A DNA stretch of 64,000 nucleotides, from assembly GCA_036250225.1 (NCBI GenBank), contig JAPZLL010000003.1, positions 558,001-622,000 on the forward strand. The letters run 5' to 3'. Positions within the stretch are counted from its first letter, which is position 1. Every line of letters starts with the position of its first letter. Shown in pieces: positions 36,001-49,014 of this stretch. Both the position numbers and the translations under genes were made by a program. The notes under the pieces were generated by a model. It saw only the letters and a list, made by a program, of their open reading frames with translations, was not told the DNA's origin and made no database searches. This DNA is from Cercophora sp. LCS_1. Its lineage: Eukaryota > Ascomycota > Sordariomycetes > Sordariales > Lasiosphaeriaceae.

Positions 36001-36312
36001 GGATCATATTCGCCATCGCTGGGAAACGGCCGAAGACTAGAGCAGACCCAGCTTTGGGCGGGTTTATGACTTATGAATGTCCATTAGCATGGTGATGGCT
36101 ACCACTTGTAGTAGCCTCCCCGTATCATACAAACTCTGAAGAAACTCCTGGCCGTATGAATCTCTTTCAGCATGCTTGGTTGCTCTACCCGCCGGAATCG
36201 GATCTCCAAACAGCAATAATGCAATACCACACGACTTCACTTCCTAAAACAAACCCCGGAAAGACAAATGAGACCCTCATGGTCTCCTCTCGACATTATC
36301 TTGGGCCATTTC
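36001..36312. other. Short convergent intergenic region
   Basis: 312 bp between two facing stop codons, likely shared 3' UTR sequence. No other element is seen. Confidence 0.6.
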
Positions 36313-37147
36313 TTAGTCAAAGAACTTTCTGTTGGGGTTCTTTCCAAACAGAGCTTCACGCATAGCAGGCAGGGCACCCTCCCTAAGAAGGCCCAATCGC
36401 GCCTCGAATGTGTTGTCGATGTCAATCTTGCCCCCTGTGCCGATAATGACGACGCCACCAGCGCTGAACCACATTAGTCCTGACAGAGCAGCTTCGCATA
36501 GAGCCAATGGCACCTACCTTCCCTCAACCACCGGGTTCTCCTCATCAAGGGTCCCCTGGATGTCCTTCCCTGTCTTGTCCTTATAATCCTTCTCGGCCTC
36601 CTCGATTGCCTTCTTGACAATCTCGTAGTCAGCCTTGCGCGCGCGGACCTGCAGCTCGGGCTCGTTCAGCGCATAGAATCCCTCCAGGATCAAGCCCGTA
36701 AGAACTGCCTGATAACGCTTCTTATCCTTGGCAGCATCGCCAAGGCGTTGCTGTGCCGCCTCGAAAATGTCGTCCAACAGCGCCTGGCGCGCGCCCAGCA
36801 CGCGGAGTCTTGTCTTGTTGGAAACGGTGGACCGCGCGATTTGCTGCGACATTTGGGCCTGCTTGAACTTCTTGGCGTATGTTGAGTCGATGGCATCCAT
36901 CTCTTGCCGAACGAGCTTGGACTTTTCGATGGCGAATTCCTCGTCCGCTTTGATAGAGATCTCGTGGGCCTTCTCGTTAGCTTCTTGCTTGATGAAGGCC
37001 GTCATTTTGCGGAGTTCTTGTCCGACCTATGGCGGGGTGTGTTAGCCAGCCGTGGGTGAGGGGATATTGGCAATGGGCGATTCCAGCGTGCGCCGAGATG
37101 TGCCCCTTACTTACCTGGTCGTCAGACAAGGCGTGAATCTGTGACAT
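36313..37147 (-). CDS. vma-4: V-type ATPase subunit E
   Basis: Peripheral-stalk subunit of the vacuolar proton pump; with subunit G it forms stators linking the V1 head to Vo. Three exons (37147-37115, 37026-36518, 36463-36313) encode 230 residues, the usual fungal length. The first exon encodes only MSQIHALSDDQ and the second resumes VGQELRKMTAFIKQEANEKA. The long N-terminal helix with many Glu, Lys and Ala (about 10-110) and the C-terminal domain with GGVVIIGTGGKIDIDNTFEARL and a Lys/Phe-rich end are characteristic. Introns are 88 and 54 bp with normal GT-AG ends. Confidence 0.95.
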
Positions 37148-38187
37148 TCTGGCGGATTGTTGTTGTGTTATGAGGAGGTGGCGTTGTCTTGTTGTATCGA
37201 TCCCGATACAGCCTGGGAGATGATACTCGGGGGGAGAGCTCGAGGAGCTGGGACGCAACAGAGCTAACGCGCCACGGGATGGACAGAAAATACGTGGTTT
37301 TGATATGCCTATAGGAACAGAAACTTTCGGTGCTGACACTGCAAAGGATTGGTGGCCTGATTGCCGCAGGTTGCTCGTATCTCGGAGATGAAGTTGAAGA
37401 TGGAAACCAAGCGACATTGACGCAAGCTCTCCCCAGTTGTTGGAGACGCACTGCTCACACATGCCTGGGTTGTCGGCTTGGCACCTGGTGTCAGCTCCAG
37501 CCACACTACCCCACCACCCAAGGCCCGGGTGCCCAGCCACATGCGTGTCCGTGAGCCACAGGTGGATCGACAGCGACTGACGCACTTGCTGTGAGCTGGC
37601 GTCAGGCGTTGCCCTGCCGGCTGCAGTGTGACCGCTTCCAGGGGGAATCGTTCGCCCCAAAGCGTTGAGGTGGCCGGGTTGGGTGTTTCGGCTCATACCT
37701 GTTCAACCGAATGAATCGCCTCCATTCCAATTCACATCGCTCTCTACTCCAGTAACGACGGTTGCGGGCTCCAACGCGCGCGGCCCTGCAACCGAATCGT
37801 CTTTTCTAGAGTCTTGGTTTTCTCAAAACCCGCGGCGCCAGGGTGACGGGACCACTTCGGAGCCTCATGCACAAGTGCCGAGGACGGCATCATTGAACGT
37901 TCGACAGTGCTTGCCAGTTCTTCTATTCCCAGAAAAACACAGTCGTGTTTGTCGCAACAAACTTTATTATACAGCCGACACGCTTGTACCCACCAGACCG
38001 CGTCCTGCTCCCATTATTAGCGACCGAGCTTTTCTCGACAACCATCCAGACCTCATCCCGAACCCACTCAACACAAAGAGACTGTCTCCAACACCATCGA
38101 CGAGACATAATATACTTCCCCATGAAAACTCAATAGCACGTCGCTCCGCAGCTCTGCACACCAGATGACCGTCGGTCCCCGGTGGCA
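37148..38187. promoter_or_regulatory. Divergent promoter region of vma-4 and the NIPA gene
   Basis: About 1 kb between outward start codons. Open frames here are antisense or chance. No named operator is recognised. Confidence 0.5.
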
Positions 38188-40021
38188 ATGGGGCTCATTG
38201 GGGGCATCTCCCCTGGCGGGAGCATCGCTGTATGTTGCTGGCGCACTGTCCCATAACTCGGTGTGTTGCTGACGCGCGTGGCAGCTCGGAATCATAGTTG
38301 GGCTCTTGAGCACCAGTGTTCAAAGCTTAGGCCTGACGCTTCAACGCAAGTCGCACATTCTCGAAGACGAAAAGAGTCCTTACGATGCGAGGCGGCCGCC
38401 CTACAGGAGGAGGAGGTGGCAGCTAGGCATGGGCATGTTCATCATAGCCAACGTCCTGGGGAGCTCGATTCAGATATCGATGCTGCCACTGCCGGTCCTC
38501 TCGACGCTGCAGGCATCGGGTCTGGTTTTCAACTCGATCTGCGCCACCCTGATATTGGGTGAGCCGTTCACAACGTGGTCGCTATGGGGGACTCTGCTTG
38601 TTTGCGGAGGCGCCGTGCTGATCGCTGTTTTCGGTGCGATCCCGTCACCGGCGCACAAGCTGAGCGAACTACTGGATTTGTTGGGGAGGCGGCCCTTCGT
38701 GCTATGGATGTCCTTCCAGGCCGTCATCGTGATCGGCATCGCAGTTGCAACGGAGCTTGTTGCCCACTTCTCGACAGTGAAACAGGACCCACGCTTTCGC
38801 CTTGCTCGGGGGTTCGCGTACGGGTGCATAAGTGGCATCCTATCGGCTCACTCGCTCTTGGTGGCCAAATCGGCTGTTGAACTGATTGTCAGAACCATTG
38901 CTGACGGCGATAACCAGTTTGTGCACTGGCAATCGTGGATGCTGGTCGTTGCGCTTGTTACCCTTGCACTCAGCCAGCTTTACTACCTCCACCGTGGCCT
39001 CAAGCTGGTCTCAACTTCAGTTCTTTACCCGCTAATATTCTGCATCTACAACATCATCGCCATTCTTGACGGCCTAATCTACTTTCGCCAAACCGACCTC
39101 ATCGGTCCCCTCCGCGCATGTCTCATCACCCTCGGAACGGCCATTCTTCTCTCCGGCGTTCTTGCGCTCTCGTGGCGTCTCAGCGACGAACAACACACGC
39201 CCGGTGTTGGGCAGTCTACCCTTGCTCCGGGCTTGGGTCTTGTCGAAGACACTGATGGCGAGGAAGATGAGGAATCACTGCTCCTCGCCTCGGACGTCGG
39301 TGACCAAGAAGATGAATCTTCTTCTGCACAGGCCTCCTATCAAACGTTCCGTCCAGCTCGGGAACCTCTCCTCTCACCTCTCCCGCCAAGAAAGAGACCA
39401 ACTGCGCCATCGATGCGCTCAACTGTTTCACGGTGGACCGAACGTGCAGAGATTTGGGATGAGCTTGAGGACCGCGACAAAGCGGCCTCACCTTCCCCTC
39501 TCACCACCCGTCGACGATCCACTACACTGCCCGGTTCATCTGAATCATCTTTTCTTATACCACGGCGAGCGGGAACGTCGACCAGCGAGTTCCCTTCGAT
39601 CTACCAAAGCGATGGTGCACCTGCGCTATCGCCCAGGGTAAACTTTCGCCGCCGCCGGAGGAAATCCACAGGGTTTCCGGGGTTTACTGCGCGAAAATCT
39701 ACTGGAGGGAGGAAAACATCGGGTGGGATCCAAGATGCAGTGGGGAACATGCTGAGGCTCAGGTGGTGGCGGAATAGGAGTGGTCATGGGCCACCAGCCA
39801 GTCCACGAGTTGTCAGCTCTCCAGCCGCAAGCCCGGCTGCCTGGGCGAGAGGCAGGGGTGACGAAGAGGGACATATTGGCAGCGGTCACGATGATGAGGC
39901 CATTGAGGTTAGGAGGCCCTTGCTCGGAAAACCTGGAGGGAGGAAAGGAAACGGGAAGAAAAAGGACAATAGGGGATCCGGGTCTGGGAGTAGACCACTA
40001 GACGACGGTGACGTTGTATAA
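38188..40021 (+). CDS. NIPA-type (DUF803) magnesium transporter-like membrane protein
   Basis: A short first exon (38188-38229, MGLIGGISPGGSIA) joins through a 55 bp intron to 38285-40021, giving 592 residues. The splice yields the first helix LGIIVGLLSTSVQSLG and the family stretch LTLQRKSH. Eight or nine hydrophobic helices extend to about residue 310, with LQASGLVFNSICATLILGE as a drug/metabolite-transporter-like repeat. The remaining 280 residues are a hydrophilic Ser/Arg/Glu-rich tail, much longer than in animal NIPA proteins. NIPA proteins are linked to Mg2+ transport in animals; substrate here is unproven. Starting at the internal TTG near 38306 would remove the first helix, so the two-exon model is preferred. 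Confidence 0.88.
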
Positions 40022-40648
40022 ACCGGCTGCTTTGTTTTGCTGTACGATTCACACGAGAAGAGAGAGACAATTCAGGGATATCCATACACCAGCATGTCCA
40101 GGTGTGGTTTTTTTGAAAGGGGCAAGAGTCTCTTGAAGGAGTTTTGAATACCTATTCATTCAATTTCACTGGCTAAATGGCGGTGGACGTTCTAGCGTGA
40201 AATCCAACACAAACCACGGCATTTCACTTATGCGTCCGAGGCGCTGAACTTGTCGATGAGATTTGTACATGGGTTCTATTTCAAGTATATACGTGTCATG
40301 TCTGAGGGAAACTAACGGGGAGCGAAACAGAATATGACAAAATGGGGCAGCAGGTGAGAACGTGTATGTTTGTGGAACAACGAATAATGCAGTACTCGGA
40401 TTTGGGCCCCCCTATCCGTCCTGTCTCCCTTCAGGAGACAGCCCCCTTTCTTCTTTCAAAACAGACAAAAGCCCAAGATCAAGTTGCGGCTCGATACCGG
40501 AATGTGAGGCAAAGCTTCGAGTCGGATTGGGGTCTGCGTCGATGGTTCGTGACGCCCTGGATACTGGACGCTGATGGGGGCGGCGAAGCAAGGTTGCAGT
40601 GGTCCAGAGGCCACTAAAAAAACGATGGGCTCGTTCACGGCTGAAGTG
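40022..40648. other. Convergent intergenic region
   Basis: About 630 bp between the NIPA and tetraspanin stops, expected to carry two 3' UTRs. No gene is seen. Confidence 0.55.
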
Positions 40649-41381
40649 TTATAGGCCCCGGATGCCGGACTTCTCGTCGATGTGGCGGAATCGCTCTTTC
40701 TCCTTGCGCTCCTTCAGCAGGCAAGCGGTGGCCATGACGAAAAGAGCATCGATGCCGACCATACCAAAGACGGCAGTGAAGATGTCGTCGAGGAAGATGT
40801 TGGCGAATGAGGCGATGGGGGTTGCGCACCCTCGCATGAGCGCAGCAGCAGCGGGACTCGGGCAGGTCGGGTTCGTCACGAACGCAGGCGAAGAGCTATT
40901 GAAGTACCCGCAGCAGGAAAACTGGTTTACTTGTTAGTCCTGTTGCTCAACTGAACCTTTTCCAATATGGCCGACTCACCGATGTCTGCATCAGGTCTTG
41001 GACCTGAGCCGACTGGGTCATCCAGAGCGGCGCGAAATCGTCCTTGGTCTTGAGGGTCAAGATCCACAGGTAAAGGCCAATGCACATGCTGAAGATGGCG
41101 CAAAAGGTCGTCATGACACCACCCAATTTCAACCAAGAGCGAGCAGGCGTGATGATACCGGGGATCGTCGCGAGAAAGGTGACAAAGATGAGGATGGCAT
41201 TTCCGACGCCTGCAGTGAGAGGAAACCTCTGGTAGAGAAGGTTTCTCGCCGCCTGCCTCCCATCTGTCGCCTCCTCGAATTGGATGTTCTGGACGATGAT
41301 CGAAAAGGCTAGCATGAACACGCCCATTAGGACGAAGAGGAAATCGCAGGCCACATAGGCCATTTGCACCTTGTTCGCCAT
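40649..41381 (-). CDS. pls1: Tetraspanin Pls1
   Basis: Membrane protein required in several moulds for appressorium penetration peg or ascospore germination. Two exons (41381-40980, 40921-40649) with a 58 bp intron give 224 residues. Three hydrophobic helices lie in the first exon, and the large extracellular loop carries the hallmark Cys-Cys-Gly at 137-139 (FSCCGYFNSSSPAF) with further Cys residues in TCPSPAAAALMRGC, followed by TM4 and a charged tail ending EKERFRHIDEKSG. The second exon starts just before the CCG motif. The match to fungal Pls1 rather than Tsp2/Tsp3 is by recollection of the sequence pattern and the length. Confidence 0.93.
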
Positions 41382-44300
41382 CTTGTCGTCGGGCGTTGGT
41401 CGTTGCTGAGCAGGCGAGACTCGGATATCGAACGACCACCCTCTTCCACTTCCACTGCTTTTCCCCCTTTGACAGACACAGATGACTGACGGCCGGCGTC
41501 GAATTCGTTACTTGGTGATCGGACAATGAGCGAAGACGGGCTGAGATTCGACCGGCAATTCCCAACACCGAAGGCAAATAGAAGGAGTGTGATTACCGAA
41601 TACCACAGTTCAAGAAGCGAAAGAGAAAAAGAAAGTGACTAGATGATGGTATCACGACATGGAGATAGCGTTCGGATCGGTTGTCGACGATGGACTAGCA
41701 CTGTCGCCGGTCACCAAGCCAGGGCGGAGAAAGAGGTGGAAGAGAGAAAATGGGTGGGATGGGAGCGAAGAGGCGATCCAGAACCACACGCAACGAACCC
41801 CATTTCGGACAAGACCTGATGGATGAAAGGGGACCGATGGAACCTGGCCTACGCTTGAATGGCCTATGCGCGCACCAGTCAGAGCACGGGGTTATGGACA
41901 CAAGCACTACAATCGCGCGATTCTGTCGCAGCGTGTATGGAGATTCGGGCGACGGTTCGACTTGTCGTTGGAGATTTGCCGGTCCCTGACAGAAGCCGTT
42001 TCAGATAGCGTCGGAGTCAGGGATTGAATGGTGGGGCAATGCCTGTCCGCTGGCTTTCAGCGCTACGCTCGAGCCAGCCTGAGAGCTGAGCGAAAACATA
42101 GGCCCACCTGCCATTTCGACCACGAGAGCCGCCTCACGGAACGTCAAACCCACAACTGCTTCGCATGAGGCGAGGCCACGAAGCTACGGAATATCATCAC
42201 GAACCACGATCCAACAGGTCAGCCACAATGGCCGCGACGCATCGAACGCATCATACTGCCTCCGGCTACTACCCGATTACACTCTGAAAATGCATCTACT
42301 TACCTGAACAGCGTCCATTGCGATTCTCCAAGCTGGAGCCAGCCAGACTGAGATGCCACAGGATTCGCCGGTCTTGCATCGTGATGCTGGTGAGTGCACT
42401 TTACACTCGGCAGCCGAGGCCATTCAAACATTTCTCGGGACTCATGCAAGAGCGGCGAAGCCCGCCCGCCGGGCTGCAGCCAACTCAGAGCCAAAGTCTG
42501 GGACCGCCGACCGGAATATCCAGCACGGGGGTCCGAATGCTTTGGAGGCGCCAATTTGCATCGGTGGCGGGGTATCACAGTCCGAACTAGTTGGCTCTCC
42601 GCCCCGAACCAAGGCTTTCAGCACAGAGCTAGAGGGTCGCCAAGGTCAAACTATTTCATCCTTTGCCCTCGCTTGCACACTCGCATTGAGCGGGCGGCGA
42701 CTTGGACGTCTATTCGCCCCCAATGTTTGTCACAAGGCAACCGAGTATACGCACATCCGGGGCTCTACTGTCAGCAAGTGTGCAAGTGGTTCGGCCCTTG
42801 AAGCCCTTCGGTCAGCAGGATCACCGGCAGCGAACAGAAAAGCCCGGGCTCCAGACGGGAACTCCAAAAGGCTGGAGATATTAGTCAGTCCTGCTTCCTC
42901 CGAGAAGACGTGATAACGGGGAATGGCGGGCAGGGGGCGAGTGACACCAGCACGCTTCCTTGGCTTACCGACAGCGAATCAGAAGCGAGCAGTCTTCCGT
43001 AAGAAGCAGTTCCCTTTCACTTGGCCTTTTCGGGCCACATTTACTGAGCCTTTACGGGACCGTATCGACGACCCTCCCAAGAGGATTTGGTATTTCGCCG
43101 CAGCAAGTTACGCAGATTTCTCACTCATCATCTATCGACACACTTGTAGTTCCAGCGTCGGACAATGTGAGCGTCTCAACATTGCGGTAACCAATGCCAA
43201 GTTCCGAGCACGTCTAGGTTCAGTCCCGTTCACATGCAGACATGGAGGCCACCATGCGGACCCCCGCCACAGCAGCACTCACCTTTCCCACTTCGGAGAC
43301 GGGCTTGCGGCGCGGTGTGGATGTATGTTGGAGCTTGAAGTCAATCGCACTTGAAACCAGTAGTGGCACATGAATCACGAGCTCTTCGACCACATTTCTG
43401 GGTAGATTTTGGACGTTACTGCTCCTCCCGCGAAGAAGTTTGCGAAAGACTGTGTGACATGATCTTCAAAATCTGCAGCAGGCCTCCTTTTTTTAGTCCG
43501 CAATTCTCACACGCAATCACACGCTAAGTATCGCGCACCCCCGCTTTCGTTACCCTTGCAGCGATGCACGCGTTCACCAATCTTCAACCACAAAACGAGT
43601 CTTCCGCCCTTGACCCCGGTCGGTCAGGGGAAAGAAGGTGGGCAGAAAAGCGGCACGGTGAAAAATCAACTCCACGACGCTGTGGTCCAGCTCTGCAGTG
43701 TGTACTTTCAGGTCAAGCTTCTCCCTCCTCTATACATGTCTCCAATGGCAAAGGGGCGACGACTTGCCCACCACCATGTACCGCGCGCGCTGGGCAGCCG
43801 TTGGAAGCTCGGCCCAGCGCATCCTGTCAACAAGGCAACGGGACAGCGGCACACGGCTGCACAGTGCGCAGGGACTCGTCTGCCTCGCGCAGGCTAGCTT
43901 GGTTCGGCGTAGAGAAAAAGCCACCAGACGGCCATCCTCGCAGTCCGGGGCAGGGGCCATAATTTCGTTTTATCGATCCGAGGGACTGGAATACCGACCC
44001 AGTCGTGGTGAACATCAGCTTTGGCCCATCAAACTTCTAATTCAAGTCGCAGTTGCAGTGCCATTGCTGCCGACCCCGGACAATAGCGACCTGCAGGCAG
44101 GAAGATATTGCAGAACAAAATTGAATCCCCGCTATCACTGCGGTGTCGAGCTGATGATCCCAGCGGCACAGTTTAGGTGATTTTCAATAGTCCAGGCCAG
44201 TCTCACCATCCGCGCCTGCATCGTCTCATGGGCGAGGGATGGGATGCGTCGAGATAGGGCTCCGCGGCCGATTGGATACGGACCTAGGTATTAGTGGTTC

Positions 44301-46502
44301 ATGACACTTCTCTTTTCCCTCTTCCCTACCCCCTGCTCGTGCGGCCCTGCTACCTGTGCCGGGGGCGATGCGTCTCTGGCGTTGGAGGAACGCGTGAAGG
44401 CCAGAGGGCACGGGCAGGTAAGTGGGCAGGCTGCCGTTCCCCGGCGAGTTGCAAGCCCTCAAGCGGAGAGACTGAGAGATGGAGACCCCGCACCCGCATC
44501 GCGAGCCTCCCGTGTGCAGAGCGACGGAGCCATTGAAAGCCGCCATCTTGCCATCTCGAATGCAAGTACCCTGCCGGAAGCCTTACGCGCGACAGCTCTG
44601 CTGCTCTCGTCCCTCGCTTCTAGCTTCTCCCGCGCCCGCCCTTGGTCCTTCGCGCTCTGCTCACCACTCCCGTCACCTCACCGGCACCACTGAGTTGCGA
44701 AGAGGTCGGCGACCCGGTCGTGACGAAGATATCTCGGATGGTGACGGGGGATTGGTCGGGTTTAGTCCCGCCCGCGCCTTGTGCAAGGTATTCGACTCGA
44801 CCCCTCCATCCGTGGCTCGCGTGTGGTGCGTGTGTGTGTGTGTGGTGGTACTTATGTAAGGTGTGGAAAAAGCAAAGAAAATCCGGGACTGGCCCAAACT
44901 CGTTGACCTGCAAGGCATTTCTCTCCCCACCTTCACCGCACCCAGAGGCCCTTCGTTGTGCTCCCAGTTGCGGGCCCACTCCTGGATCAAGAATCGTGAA
45001 TGCTATTTGCTCTTGTTCGGGTGCTGGATGGACTCGACATGCCGTGGAGAACTGACTATCACAGTGTGTAATTTCTCTTCTGCATGGACCCCAACCGCAG
45101 GCTGAGTCTTCTCCAGTCATCCGCACTGTGTACCAAACGACGGAACAACTTCGATGCCCGTGAAATTCACCACGATTGGATTGGAGGGCGCCGCCCTTAC
45201 TGACGGAACCTTGATGCCACCATTGCAACCACACCGGAACCGGCTTCGCTCGTCACCTGACAAGGAGTGAAGAAGGAGGATGGAGATATGAGTAAAAGGC
45301 AAACATGTCAACACACGCGAACTGTGTCTTTTTTGACAAGCGAGGGGGTAAAAACGTCCGCACAGCCCTTTTTCCCCACGTCAGGGGACCGGAGGGGAGC
45401 GGGTAGAAGCGTTGATGTTTGACTGTCGACGCGAGAGCCTACAAACGCCCGCACCAAAACAATTGAGTTCATAGCGGCTGTTGCACTGCTGCAAAGTACC
45501 TTGCCTGTGCGTCCGGAACGCGACATTGTCAACTGCAGCCACCATCTCATCAGGGCGCTGTCAACGTCTCGCTGGGACGGCAAACTTCACGTTTGGTGCA
45601 TCCGTTGTGGTGTTGGGTGCTGCAGCTCTCGTGCAGTGGCATGGATGGAATGGAGCTTGCTGCCGCTGGCTCTCCGTCCCGGCAGGCCCCCTCCGCAACA
45701 CCAACCCCCCTCCTTCCCTCTCCTCTGATGTTCAAGGTTGCTTGCTTCCCTCCCGCACTGTGTGCGCTTGCCCTCGAAGGCCGCCACGACCCACTTGCTG
45801 CCTCCCCGGGCCCCGCCTTCGCTTTTAAACAGGTCCCAGCTCTGGCCCGCAGCGTGCCACCGCCTCGCTATCCTCTTTTCAATCATTCCGCTGTCACCAA
45901 GCCTGTTCAGTCAGGCGCACCCAACCAGCAGACTGCCCATTTTCCGTTACCTGCTTTCTCGACAGGGGAATTTCGCAGTCCCAAAAGGTATTTGACAGAG
46001 TCAAATTCAGCCAACCGTCGCCTCGGTTTCCCTGAAGAGCGACTCTGCGAATCTCGGTGCACGTCGGTCCTCCCACCGCACCCCTCATTCCCGTTTGTCG
46101 CCTCTTCCCGCAAGCCTACTGTGTGCATTGCACTGTCGGCTACTGGCACTCAGTCCCGCCTTTGCTCAGCAACCGGCCCCAGCAGCCAGCCAGCGACAAG
46201 AGTTGCATGCCACTGGACGAAAATACCTTACCAAGGTCGTCCCAGCGCGCCGCGCCAGCACCAGCGCCAGAACAAAGCAAATAAAAATTAAACGTGATTC
46301 CTCGCTTCCTTCCGTCGGCACACCAGACTCGATACAGTGCAGCGCCCAACCAGGTTTCTGCGACAAAAAGGCACCTCTCCGCTCAACCGCCAGATCAAGT
46401 CTAGGCCATCGGCACAACGCTCAAAAGAGCATATCCACCATTTTGCCTTTTTGGTATTTCTCGTGATACCTTCGACCACCTCGATACCCTTGACTTGTGA
46501 AA
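41382..46502. other. 5.1 kb flank between pls1 and mcm1
   Basis: Divergent promoter territory. The last 600 bp before mcm1 is pyrimidine-rich (runs of CCTCC, CTTTC), typical of a fungal 5' UTR and promoter. Frames up to about 230 codons occur but are poorly composed and match nothing I recognise. No tRNA or other RNA gene was found. Confidence 0.5.
44829..44844. repeat. GT dinucleotide repeat
   Basis: About eight GT units in the mcm1/pls1 intergenic flank; a simple microsatellite. Confidence 0.7.
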
Positions 46503-47389
46503 ATGGCCGACATCACGGATCCCCACGACCAAACATCGCCCACCGAGCTGGACGACTCGCACGTCGGCAATGGAAACCCCGTCGCTGAGAGTCGCGGCAT
46601 CAAACGCGCCCGCCAAGCGCCCGACGATGACGATGACGACGACGAGAAGGGCAACCGCGAGCGTCGCAAGATTGAGATTAAGTTCATCAGCGACAAGTCG
46701 CGGCGCCACATCACATTCTCCAAGCGCAAGGCCGGCATCATGAAGAAGGTTCGTCTCGCGTTGTCCCCATTCTGTGCTTACGCGCCTGTCAAGTCTGCTC
46801 TGGCGCTGTCGCTGTCCCTGTCCGCTCCGAGCCGGATGTCGCGTGCGCGCTGGCTCAACTCACAGTGCGAAGCTTCAACCGCTAACCTAAACTCTGTTGT
46901 GTAGGCGTATGAGCTATCTGTCTTGACAGGTACTCAGGTACTGCTCCTCGTCGTGTCGGAAACGGGCCTAGTGTATACCTTCACCACCCCCAAGCTCCAG
47001 CCTCTTGTCACCAAAGCAGAGGGCAAGAACCTTATTCAGGTAAGCCCGACAGACACACAAAGATGCCCCTCACCATGTCGTGCCGCAGCTGACGCTGTTT
47101 GTTCTTGTAGGCATGTCTCAATGCACCCGAGCCGGCCACAGGTGGCGAGAATGGCGTTGACGACAACAACGTCGACTCTCCCGAGGAGCCTACAAGCGCA
47201 CATCTCCCCCCACAACAAGGCCGACCTGGTATGCCACAGGGCCACATGAATCCCGGCGGTTACATGCCTCAGGTTGGGATGGACCCCCAACAAGCCCAGG
47301 CGCTGGCCTACAGCAGCTACGTACAACGGGGACCTGGTCAGTACATGCCGCAGTCTGGTTTGCAGCAGCACGCTGGTCATCAGTCATAA
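46503..47389 (+). CDS. mcm1: MADS-box transcription factor Mcm1
   Basis: SRF-type MADS regulator that acts with mating-type and other partner proteins on cell-type and cell-cycle genes. Three exons (46503-46748, 46905-47039, 47111-47389) give 219 residues, with introns of 156 and 71 bp, both phase 0. An acidic run (DDDDDDD) at about 41-47 precedes the MADS domain (about 51-108) with RRKIEIKFI, RRHITFSKRKAGIMKK and, after the splice, AYELSVLTGTQVLLLVVSET. The C-terminal half is rich in Gln, Pro, Gly and Met. The ATG at 46503 is used; an in-frame GTG lies 6 bp upstream. The SRF-type (KRKAGIMKK) sequence separates it from the MEF2-type Rlm1. Confidence 0.95.
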
Positions 47390-48669
47390 CGGAACCCCTC
47401 GATCCGGTCGCCTGAATTGACCAGCATGTCAATACCATTAATGCATTCCTGGAACGTATTTCTCGACATCTTTCGGATGGTTACCCCATCTGATGGGTTT
47501 TTTGGTCCGGCGTTCGTTCGGGATGTTTGATGCCCGTCCAATTTTTACATGTCCTCGATGTTCCCGCTTGTCCCTTCAGCTCCCTGGTTCCTGGCTCCGT
47601 CATCTCGTGCGGTTTACGGATCCGGGTGTCTTGAAGACAGTCAACAAGGATCGTCGAAAGATGAATAGTAAAGGGCTTTCCAGGCATATTGGCGTCGGGT
47701 GGGAGCACTTTTTTGGTGGAGGCGGACACCTATGCGGGTCTTCGCCTTCGACGGAGAGCCATCGAGGGTGAAATGGCGAAGACGACGTCACGATCCACGA
47801 ATAATCGATCCTCGGGACGAAACATCGGGCTCTTACCATCTAGGCGCTTTTTTCATGGTTTTCGTTTTCGACTCTGGGATCCCCTTGCGCAATACCCACT
47901 CACCCACCCGCTCGCTGTCCATATTCTCTCCGTCTGTCCCTACTCCATGTGCGGGTATTTTGCTATTTCCTTGGTAGTGGTTACTGGTGACGGGCTTGCT
48001 CCACGATACTCTGCAATAGAGGAGGAGGATGGGTGGCGGGATGGACGCACTTGTCTCCATGTTTTGTTGTGGGTTTGTTTTGGGACTGTTGGGCCTCGCT
48101 TAATTCGGGTGTTGTTTGTCGACGATGGCGAATGGAGTGGTGGTTGAGGAGAACCAGAGACACGGGATGGCGACGTGCTGCGGACAGAACAAAAAGGATC
48201 CGTACTTTTTTCCCTGTCTTACCCGACCAACAACTAGTTACTTACTTTGTATGATAAGCACAGCCTCGTTTCCGTCCGTACCCCCATAAAGGATGCGTGT
48301 GACACAATGTTGAATGCGTTGGTGATGGTGATGTGTGAGGTTGACAACGACTTTGCGGGAGCGCGCAACGTGCACAGATGCTGGGATGGAAGAAGAGAAG
48401 TTCAAGGTCTGGTTCAGACGGAGCTTTGCCTGATATTATATAGTCGGGACCCGGCAAGTGGCTATTATCACATCTGGAAGTTGGTTATAAGGTTCAATAT
48501 CCGATGGAATCGTTTTTGGATTTTTTGGACCTAGGCGGTTTTGGGAACAAGAGCCCTCCCGAGGAGCCGGTGGAGCAAGTTGCGGACGCTCCCGCCCCGC
48601 CGGTGCTGGCGCTGGCGCTGGGCACACTAACCTTGAGAGGGATACGAGATCCCCAAAAGTACATGACCG

Positions 48670-48682
48670 TTTTTTTTTTTTT
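48670..48682. repeat. Poly-T tract
   Basis: An uninterrupted run of about 13 T on the + strand in non-coding DNA. Confidence 0.7.
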
Positions 48683-48868
48683 CATGGGGTATGTTGAAAC
48701 CACGGGCTGTCCGTTTTTGGACGACAGCCGAAATGGATTGGGGGTTCTGGTTCCGACGACGTGTCAGATGACATGAGGTTCGGCGATGGGGGGGATTCGG
48801 ATATGGGTACGTCGGCGTTCCCTTTTTTTTGTATATATATCGTTTTTATGTGTGTGAGGAGTGTTCCT

Positions 48869-48890
48869 GTGAGGTGAGGTGAGGTGCGGT
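48869..48890. repeat. GTGAG tandem repeat
   Basis: Three to four imperfect copies of GTGAG/GTGCG in tandem. Confidence 0.6.
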
Positions 48891-48994
48891 GGAAGGGGAG
48901 ATAGGGGAGACAGGGGGATGGCTTTGTTGTTGGCCAATGAACGGAGCGCTGCGGTCCTTGTTTGGGAAAGTTCAATGGACTTTGCGAACGTGAC

Positions 48995-49014
48995 GCGATG
49001 CGATGCGATGCGAT
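48995..49014. repeat. GCGAT tandem repeat
   Basis: Four exact copies of the pentamer GCGAT. Confidence 0.75.

Noticed and set aside
45593..46291. 232-codon plus-strand frame before mcm1
   Set aside because: Lies in pyrimidine-rich DNA typical of a 5' UTR, gives a Pro/Ser/Cys-rich product and matches no family.
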